From: Streptococcus oralis | GTDB lineage: Bacteria > Bacillota > Bacilli > Lactobacillales > Streptococcaceae | Length of the DNA: 48,214 nucleotides | Direction: 5' to 3' | Assembly (NCBI RefSeq): GCF_001578935.1 | Contig: NZ_KQ969521.1 | Coordinates: 415,906-464,119, forward strand | Shown here: positions 42,434-48,214 of the stretch, one piece after another | Position numbering within the stretch: the first letter of the stretch is position 1 | Layout of the letters: the number at the start of each line of letters is the position of its first letter | Program-made: the position numbers and the translations under genes | Notes under the pieces: model-generated | What the model saw: the letters and a program-made list of their open reading frames with translations, nothing else | Databases searched by the model: none | Told to the model about the DNA's origin: nothing

Positions 42434-42470
42434 ATGAAAGCGATAAAATTTTGCTAAAACAAAGCTACAC

Positions 42471-42487
42471 TATAGTTTATAACTATA
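42471..42487. promoter_or_regulatory. Inverted repeat upstream of fhs (possible operator)
   Basis: TATAGTT-TAT-AACTATA is a perfect 7-bp inverted repeat in the divergent region of coaB and fhs. It has no known match. The fhs -10 is at 42588-42593, so the site would be far upstream. Confidence 0.35.
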
Positions 42488-42584
42488 AAGCCATATAAAA
42501 TTTTTCAAAGGGCCCTAAAAATCTTGAAATCCAGGATATTTACGAACGTTTAGAGAGTTTAATGATGTTAAAAATCTTGTTTTG

Positions 42585-42593
42585 TGTTATAAT
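42585..42593 (+). promoter_or_regulatory. Extended -10 promoter of fhs
   Basis: TGT-TATAAT lies 33 bases upstream of the start. The -35 region (ATGTTA) is weak. Confidence 0.68.
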
Positions 42594-42626
42594 GAATTAT
42601 CATATTAGAGGTTAGAGGAGTTTTGA

Positions 42627-44297
42627 ATGAAAACAGATATTGAAATCGCACAGAGTATTGAGTTGAAGCCAATCGTTGATGTTGTTGAGAAACTTGGTAT
42701 TTCTTACGACGATTTGGAATTGTACGGGAAGTACAAGGCTAAGCTCAGCTTTGATAAAATTCGTGCAGTTGAGAGCAATCCAGTTGGAAAATTGATTTTG
42801 GTTACTGCCATTAACCCAACGCCAGCAGGTGAAGGGAAATCAACTATTACCATTGGTCTTGCGGATGCCTTGAACAAGATTGGTAAGAAAACCATGATTG
42901 CTATTCGCGAACCGTCTCTTGGCCCAGTAATGGGGATTAAGGGTGGTGCAGCCGGTGGTGGTTATGCCCAAGTGTTGCCAATGGAAGACATCAACCTTCA
43001 CTTTACCGGTGATATGCATGCCATTACAACTGCTAACAACGCTCTTTCTGCCTTGATTGACAACCACTTACACCAAGGAAATGAGCTAGGAATTGACCAA
43101 CGTCGTATCCTTTGGAAGCGGGTTGTGGACTTGAATGACCGTGCGCTTCGTCATGTGACAGTGGGACTTGGTGGTCCGCTTAACGGGATTCCACGTGAAG
43201 ACGGTTTTGACATTACCGTAGCTTCTGAAATCATGGCTATTCTTTGTCTAGCAACCGATATTGAAGACTTGAAACGTCGTTTGGCGAATATCGTTATCGG
43301 CTATCGTTACGATCGTACGCCAGTTTCTGTTGGTGATTTGCAGGTTGAGGGGGCTTTAGCATTGATTTTGAAGGATGCTATCAAACCAAATCTGGTTCAG
43401 ACAATTTACGGAACACCTGCTTTTGTACACGGTGGTCCATTTGCCAATATTGCTCATGGCTGTAACTCTGTTTTAGCAACGACCACAGCCCTTCATTTAG
43501 CGGACTACACAGTTACTGAAGCTGGTTTTGGGGCAGACCTTGGTGCTGAGAAATTCCTTGATATCAAGACACCAAACTTGCCAACATCTCCAGATGCTGT
43601 TGTCATCGTCGCAACCCTCCGTGCCCTTAAGATGAATGGTGGTGTAGCTAAGGACGCTCTTACAGAGGAAAATGTAGAAGCAGTTCGTGCAGGTTTTGCT
43701 AACTTGAAACGCCACGTTGAAAACATCCGCAAATTTGGAATTCCAGCAGTTGTGGCGATTAACGAATTTATCTCTGATACAGAAGCTGAAATTGCAGCCT
43801 TGAAAGAACTTTGTGCTTCTATTGATGTGCCAGTTGAACTAGCAAGTGTCTGGGCGAATGGGGCTGAAGGTGGCGTAGCGCTTGCCGAAACGCTTGTCAA
43901 GACAATCTCTGAAAATCCAGCCAACTATACACGTCTTTATGACAATGACCTTTCTGTCCAAGAAAAGATTGAAAAGATTGTTACTGAGATCTATCGCGGT
44001 AGTAAAGTGAACTTTGAGAAGAAAGCTCAAACGCAAATCGCTCAAATCGTTCAAAACGGTTGGGACAAATTGCCAATCTGTATGGCTAAAACTCAATACA
44101 GTTTCTCAGACAATCCGAATGCCCTTGGAGCACCAGAGAACTTCGAAATTACCATTCGTGAATTGGTACCAAAACTCGGTGCAGGCTTTATCGTAGCACT
44201 TACTGGTGATGTGATGACCATGCCTGGACTTCCAAAACGACCAGCCGCTCTTAACATGGATGTTGAAAGCGATGGAACTGTTCTAGGCTTGTTCTAG
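42627..44297 (+). CDS. fhs: Formate-tetrahydrofolate ligase
   Basis: Fhs makes 10-formyltetrahydrofolate from formate, THF and ATP, and feeds purine and formyl-Met synthesis. The 556-residue protein has the P-loop [20 protein letters not shown] (residues about 56-75), followed by [36 protein letters not shown] lies near the C-terminus. GAGGAG precedes ATG 42627. It is monocistronic with a terminator. Confidence 0.97.
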   Translation: MKTDIEIAQSIELKPIVDVVEKLGISYDDLELYGKYKAKLSFDKIRAVESNPVGKLILVTAINPTPAGEGKSTITIGLADALNKIGKKTMIAIREPSLGPVMGIKGGAAGGGYAQVLPMEDINLHFTGDMHAITTANNALSALIDNHLHQGNELGIDQRRILWKRVVDLNDRALRHVTVGLGGPLNGIPREDGFDITVASEIMAILCLATDIEDLKRRLANIVIGYRYDRTPVSVGDLQVEGALALILKDAIKPNLVQTIYGTPAFVHGGPFANIAHGCNSVLATTTALHLADYTVTEAGFGADLGAEKFLDIKTPNLPTSPDAVVIVATLRALKMNGGVAKDALTEENVEAVRAGFANLKRHVENIRKFGIPAVVAINEFISDTEAEIAALKELCASIDVPVELASVWANGAEGGVALAETLVKTISENPANYTRLYDNDLSVQEKIEKIVTEIYRGSKVNFEKKAQTQIAQIVQNGWDKLPICMAKTQYSFSDNPNALGAPENFEITIRELVPKLGAGFIVALTGDVMTMPGLPKRPAALNMDVESDGTVLGLF

Positions 44298-44316
44298 TAA
44301 ATTGCAATTGATTTCA

Positions 44317-44349
44317 AATGAGTTTGGAAAAGCTTTCCAAGCTCATTTT
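44317..44349 (+). terminator. Terminator after fhs
   Basis: A 13-bp stem (ATGAGTTTGGAAA/TTTCCAAGCTCAT, one G-U pair) with a three-base loop is followed by TTTTC. Confidence 0.85.
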
Positions 44350-44370
44350 CGATTTTAGAGAGGGGAATTT

Positions 44371-44883
44371 ATGCCAACGATTCGTACAGTAAGGGAGTCT
44401 GATATTCCAGAACTACTTGCTATTTATGCTCCCTATGTCCTTAATACAGCCATTACATTTGAATACGAGGTGCCAAGTGTTGAAGAATTTCAAGGAAGAA
44501 TCCAAAAGACATTGCTCAAATATCCTTATCTAGTGCTAGAGGAAGAAGGCAAAATTTTGGGATATGCCTATGCTTCCACCTATTATGATAGGAAAGCCTA
44601 TGATTGGTCAGTTGAAGTGTCAATTTACTTGCATCAAGAAGCCAAAGGTCGAGGGTTAGGGAGTCTACTCTATGACTGTCTGGAGGAGGAACTAGTGTCT
44701 AGGGGTTACTTACGCTTCTTAGCTTGTATCGCTTTGCCAAATGATAGGAGCATTTCTCTTCACCGAAAGAGGGGCTATGAACAAGTAGCTCATTTCCCTA
44801 AGATAGGTTATAAGTTTGGAAAATGGCATGATATCGTTTGGATGCAAAAGTCACTGACTCCTCCTAATGATATGAGAGAATAG
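44371..44883 (+). CDS. GNAT N-acetyltransferase (phosphinothricin acetyltransferase-like)
   Basis: The 170-residue protein is a GNAT-fold acetyltransferase of the PAT type. [19 protein letters not shown] and [11 protein letters not shown] near the start resemble phosphinothricin/methionine-sulfoximine acetyltransferases. The acetyl-CoA loop is [15 protein letters not shown] at about residues 89-103. [11 protein letters not shown] lies near the C-terminus. AGAGAGGGG precedes the start. The natural substrate is unknown. Confidence 0.9.
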   Translation: MPTIRTVRESDIPELLAIYAPYVLNTAITFEYEVPSVEEFQGRIQKTLLKYPYLVLEEEGKILGYAYASTYYDRKAYDWSVEVSIYLHQEAKGRGLGSLLYDCLEEELVSRGYLRFLACIALPNDRSISLHRKRGYEQVAHFPKIGYKFGKWHDIVWMQKSLTPPNDMRE

Positions 44884-44929
44884 AATTCAACACGCAACCA
44901 GTCTAGGTAAAGATATTTTCCCTAATTTC

Positions 44930-44938
44930 TGGTATAAT
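44930..44938 (+). promoter_or_regulatory. Extended -10 promoter of pcrA
   Basis: TGG-TATAAT lies 33 bases upstream of ATG 44972. GGGGAG is the Shine-Dalgarno. Confidence 0.7.
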
Positions 44939-44971
44939 AGAAATATTGATTTCAAAACAAGGGGAGAAAGA

Positions 44972-47262
44972 ATGAACCCACTATTAAACGGGATGAATGA
45001 CCGTCAGGCAGAAGCCGTTCAAACAACAGAAGGCCCTTTATTGATCATGGCGGGGGCCGGATCTGGGAAAACACGGGTCTTGACTCATCGGATTGCTTAC
45101 TTGATCGATGAAAAGATGGTCAATCCTTGGAATATCTTGGCCATTACCTTTACCAATAAGGCGGCGCGTGAGATGAAGGAGCGTGCCTATGGGCTCAACC
45201 CAGCCACCCAGGACTGTCTGATTGCGACCTTTCACTCCATGTGTGTTCGTATCCTGCGTCGCGATGCGGATCATATTGGCTACAACCGGAACTTCACCAT
45301 TGTAGATCCCGGAGAACAGCGAACCCTCATGAAACGCATTCTCAAGCAATTAAACTTAGATCCGAAAAAATGGAATGAACGGACTATTTTGGGAACCATT
45401 TCCAATGCTAAGAATGACCTAATTGATGATGTGGCTTATGCTGCCCAAGCTGGTGATATGTACACGCAAATCGTGGCCCAGTGTTATACAGCCTATCAGA
45501 AAGAGCTTCGTCAGTCAGAGTCCGTTGACTTTGATGATTTGATTATGCTGACCCTGCGTCTCTTTGATCAAAATCCTGACGTTTTGACCTACTATCAGCA
45601 GAAGTTCCAGTACATCCATGTGGATGAGTACCAAGATACCAACCATGCTCAGTACCAACTGGTTAAACTCTTGGCTTCACGCTTTAAAAATATCTGTGTG
45701 GTTGGAGATGCGGATCAGTCTATCTACGGTTGGCGTGGTGCTGATATGCAGAATATCTTGGACTTCGAAAAGGATTATCCTCAAGCCAAGGTTGTTTTGT
45801 TAGAGGAGAATTATCGTTCAACCAAAACCATTCTCCAAGCCGCCAATGACGTCATCAAAAACAATAAAAACCGTCGCCCCAAGAATCTCTGGACCCAGAA
45901 TGCGGATGGAGAGCAGATTATTTACTATCGCGCAAATGACGAACAAGACGAGGCTGTTTTTGTAGCCAAAACCATCGATGAACTTGGTCGCAGTCAAAAC
46001 TTCCTCCACAAGGATTTTGCAGTTCTTTATCGGACTAATGCACAATCCCGTACTATTGAGGAGGCCCTCCTAAAGTCCAATATTCCTTATACTATGGTCG
46101 GCGGGACCAAGTTCTACAGCCGTAAGGAAATCCGTGATATTATTGCTTATCTGAATCTTATTGCTAATTTAAGTGACAATATCAGTTTTGAGCGCATTAT
46201 TAACGAACCAAAACGTGGAATCGGCCCAGGAACCGTTGAGAAAATTCGCGACTTTGCGAATATGCAAGATATGTCTATGCTGGATGCTTCAGCCAATATC
46301 CTGTTGTCTGGCATCAAAGGAAAAGCAGCACAGTCAATTTGGGACTTTGCCAATATGATTCTGGATTTGCGGGAAAAACTGGATCAATTAACCATCACCG
46401 AGCTGGTGGAGGCTGTTCTAGAAAAACAGGTTATATCGATATTCTCAATGCCCAAGCGACCTTAGAAAGCAAGGCTCGGGTTGAAAATATCGAAGAGTTC
46501 CTATCTGTTACCAAAAACTTTGATGACAACCCTGATAGTCAAGAAGAGGAAACAGGTTTAGATAAACTCAGTCGTTTCTTGAATGACTTGGCTTTGATTG
46601 CAGACACAGATTCAGGCAGTCAGGAGACATCAGAAGTGACTTTGATGACACTCCATGCAGCTAAGGGACTTGAGTTCCCAGTTGTCTTTATCATCGGGAT
46701 GGAGGAAAATGTCTTTCCGCTTAGCCGCGCAGCTGAAGATCCAGATGAGCTAGAAGAAGAACGCCGTTTGGCCTATGTCGGTATCACACGCGCAGAAAAG
46801 ATCCTCTATCTGACCAATGCCAACTCACGCTTGCTTTTTGGTCGTACTAGCTACAATCGTCCAACTCGTTTCATCAATGAAATTAGTTCGGACTTGCTTG
46901 AGTATCAAGGTTTGGCCCGTCCAGCGAATACTAGCTTTAAAGCCTCTTATAGCAGTGGTGGGATTGCTTTCGGTCAAGGTATGAGCTTAGCTCAGGCCCT
47001 TCAAGAACGGAAACGCAATGCTGCACCAAGCTCTATCCAGTCAAGTGGTCTCCCATTTGGACAGTTTGCAGCTGGAAATAAAAAAGATTCGACTAGTACA
47101 AGTTGGTCTATTGGAGATATTGCACTTCACAAAAAGTGGGGTGAAGGAACAGTCCTTGAAGTGTCGGGTAGTGGCGCTACTCAGGAATTGAAAATAAATT
47201 TCCCAGAAGTCGGTCTGAAAAAACTCTTAGCTAGTGTAGCCCCAATTGAGAAAAAAATCTAA
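44972..47262 (+). pseudogene. pcrA: ATP-dependent DNA helicase PcrA, split by a one-base deletion
   Basis: PcrA is a UvrD-family 3'-5' helicase used in repair, replication and plasmid replication. The first 490 or so residues have motif [15 protein letters not shown] (28-41), motif [13 protein letters not shown] and the [10 protein letters not shown] segment. After AVLEK the reading frame is lost and stops at 46465. The second frame resumes with [14 protein letters not shown] and carries LMTLHAAKGLEFPVVF and RLAYVGITRAEK, ending at 47262. Adding one A to the A5 run at 46422-46426 restores one 763-residue protein. PcrA is normally essential, so this is more likely a sequence error or very recent mutation than a dead gene. 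Confidence 0.9.
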
Positions 47263-47268
47263 TTTTTC

Positions 47269-47300
47269 ATCCTTCTCACGAATAATAAAGTGAGGAGGAT
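47269..47300 (+). promoter_or_regulatory. Hairpin covering the radC Shine-Dalgarno (and possible pcrA terminator)
   Basis: ATCCTTCTCAC (47269-47279) pairs with GTGAGGAGGAT (47290-47300), 11 bp with one G-U pair, followed by TTTT and then ATG 47305. The right arm contains GAGGAGG, the radC Shine-Dalgarno. The structure can act as the pcrA terminator and also hide the radC ribosome site. Confidence 0.72.
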
Positions 47301-47304
47301 TTTT

Positions 47305-47986
47305 ATGTACAGTATTTCATTCCAAGAAGATTCACTCTTACCGAGAGAAAGGCTAGTTAAAGAAGGAGTAGAGGCTCTGAGCAATCAAGAATTACTAGCT
47401 ATTCTGCTCAGAACGGGAACGCGTCAGGCCAACGTTTTTGAAATCGCTCAGAAAGTCTTGAATAGTCTGACTAGTCTTACTGATTTAAAAAAAAATGACC
47501 CTGCAGGAATTGCAGAGTCTGTCTGGTATTGGACGGATTAAGGCCATTGAATTACAAGCGGTGATTGAACTGGGACATCGCATTCACAAACATGAAACCC
47601 TTGAGATGGAAAGTATTCTCAGTAGTCAAAAGCTAGCCAAGAAAATGCAACAGGAACTTGGCGACAAAAAACAAGAGCACCTAGTGGCGCTCTATCTCAA
47701 TACTCAAAATCAAATCATTCATCAGCAAACTATTTTTATCGGATCTGCGACACGCAGCATTGCTGAACCGAGAGAAATCCTTCACTATGCTTTGAAGCAT
47801 ATGGCAACTTCCGTGATTCTCGTTCACAATCATCCATCCGGTGCTGTATCTCCTAGTCGAAATGACGACCATGTCACTAAGCTAGTCAAGGAGGCCTGCG
47901 AACTGATGGGAATTGTGTTTCTGGATCATCTGATTGTCTCTCACTCGGATTACTTTAGTTACCGTGAAAAGACGGATTTGATTTAG
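47305..47986 (+). pseudogene. radC: RadC family JAB-domain protein, frameshifted in a poly-A tract
   Basis: RadC proteins have a helix-hairpin-helix N-terminal domain and a JAB1/MPN-like C-terminal domain; despite the name, their role in repair is doubtful. The first part reads [17 protein letters not shown] and continues to DLKK, then shifts frame at the A9 run (47487-47495). Removing one A gives [20 protein letters not shown] and continues to the zinc-binding [14 protein letters not shown] (JAMM motif) and the stop at 47986, in total 226 residues, the expected length. The Shine-Dalgarno GAGGAGG is within a hairpin. It may be a true frameshift or base-calling error. Confidence 0.88.
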
Positions 47987-48214
47987 AGTTCATTAACAAC
48001 ATAGTCAAATAGCGTTTTATCTTTGGGGCGGTTTTCAAAGAGAAATTCAGGATGCCATTGAACACCAAGATAAGGAAAGCCGTCCGTAGTTGTCACAGCC
48101 TCAATGATTCCATCTTTAGGATCATGTGCTACAACCTTAAGATTTGAGGCTAGATCTTTAATGCTCTGGTGGTGGAAGGAGTTGATATGAGAGATTTCTC
48201 CATAGATCTCTCGG
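47983..48214 (-). CDS. Peptidase C26 / class-I glutamine amidotransferase-like protein (partial)
   Basis: The minus-strand frame enters from the right edge and ends in TAA at 47983, overlapping the radC end by four bases. The 76 visible residues include [24 protein letters not shown] and GVQWHPEF, typical of the C-terminal half of gamma-glutamyl-gamma-aminobutyrate hydrolase (PuuD-like) proteins. HPE supplies the catalytic His and Glu. The nucleophile Cys lies outside the window. Confidence 0.88.
   Translation of the reverse strand, partial: REIYGEISHINSFHHQSIKDLASNLKVVAHDPKDGIIEAVTTTDGFPYLGVQWHPEFLFENRPKDKTLFDYVVNEL

Noticed and set aside
46420..46470. Programmed ribosomal frameshift in pcrA
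   Set aside because: PcrA in relatives is a single frame, as far as I know, and no slippery heptamer with downstream structure is visible. One missing A in a homopolymer is simpler.

Overview
The window is a chromosomal segment of a Streptococcus of the mitis group (S. mitis/oralis/infantis/pneumoniae relatives). I infer this from gene content and order (leuABCD with a DUF1294 insert, guaC, rnc-smc, ribF, tex-sprT, cof-cof-ftsY, zwf, glnQ with a double-SBP permease, uvrB, niaR-niaX, split coaB/coaC, fhs, pcrA, radC), the moderate-to-low GC, strong extended -10 promoters, and a RUP-like 105-bp repeat. Species cannot be fixed by reading alone.

Layout. 1-1960: a partial CDS end, a DUF454 membrane protein, cutC and an MmcQ/YjbR-family protein. 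1961-7934: the leucine operon, preceded by a CodY-box-like site, a consensus promoter and a textbook attenuator (17-codon leader with three Leu codons, pause hairpin, antiterminator, terminator), then leuA, leuB, a DUF1294 membrane gene, leuC, leuD and a YrdC-domain gene. 7935-9545: guaC with a foldable 5' leader, tRNA-Arg(CCG) and a RUP-like element. 9546-14844: rnc-smc and ribF. 14928-16776 (minus): a three-gene operon of a 44-aa protein, a YraQ/ArsP-type permease and a TIGR03943/DUF1980 partner. 16908-19804: tex, a frameshifted sprT and a PspC-domain protein. 19955-22933: a BceAB-type peptide-resistance ABC transporter with a 36-aa leader gene and a BceR-type operator, but no two-component genes here. 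22973-31364: a VIT-family transporter, two Cof phosphatases, ftsY, zwf and a glutamine/polar amino-acid ABC transporter. 31537-34555: a CPBP protease and uvrB. 34572-38521: an AT-rich accessory block with a 604-aa DUF2971 protein and four overlapping small membrane-protein genes, three of them tandem paralogues. 38545-48214: a Nudix hydrolase, niacin regulator and transporter, coaB/coaC with an ECF S component, fhs, a GNAT enzyme, pcrA, radC and the end of a class-I amidotransferase.

Two points stand out. First, four genes (sprT, the third tandem membrane gene, pcrA, radC) each carry a single-base indel, three of them in poly-A tracts. Since PcrA is normally essential, base-calling error must be excluded before calling them pseudogenes. 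Second, the best candidate for an undescribed system is the AT-rich DUF2971 plus tandem-membrane-protein block between uvrB and the Nudix gene. At the expression level, ribF, tex and coaB share one promoter geometry, with the -10 hexamer ending exactly 6 nt before the ATG and no Shine-Dalgarno, which predicts leaderless mRNAs.
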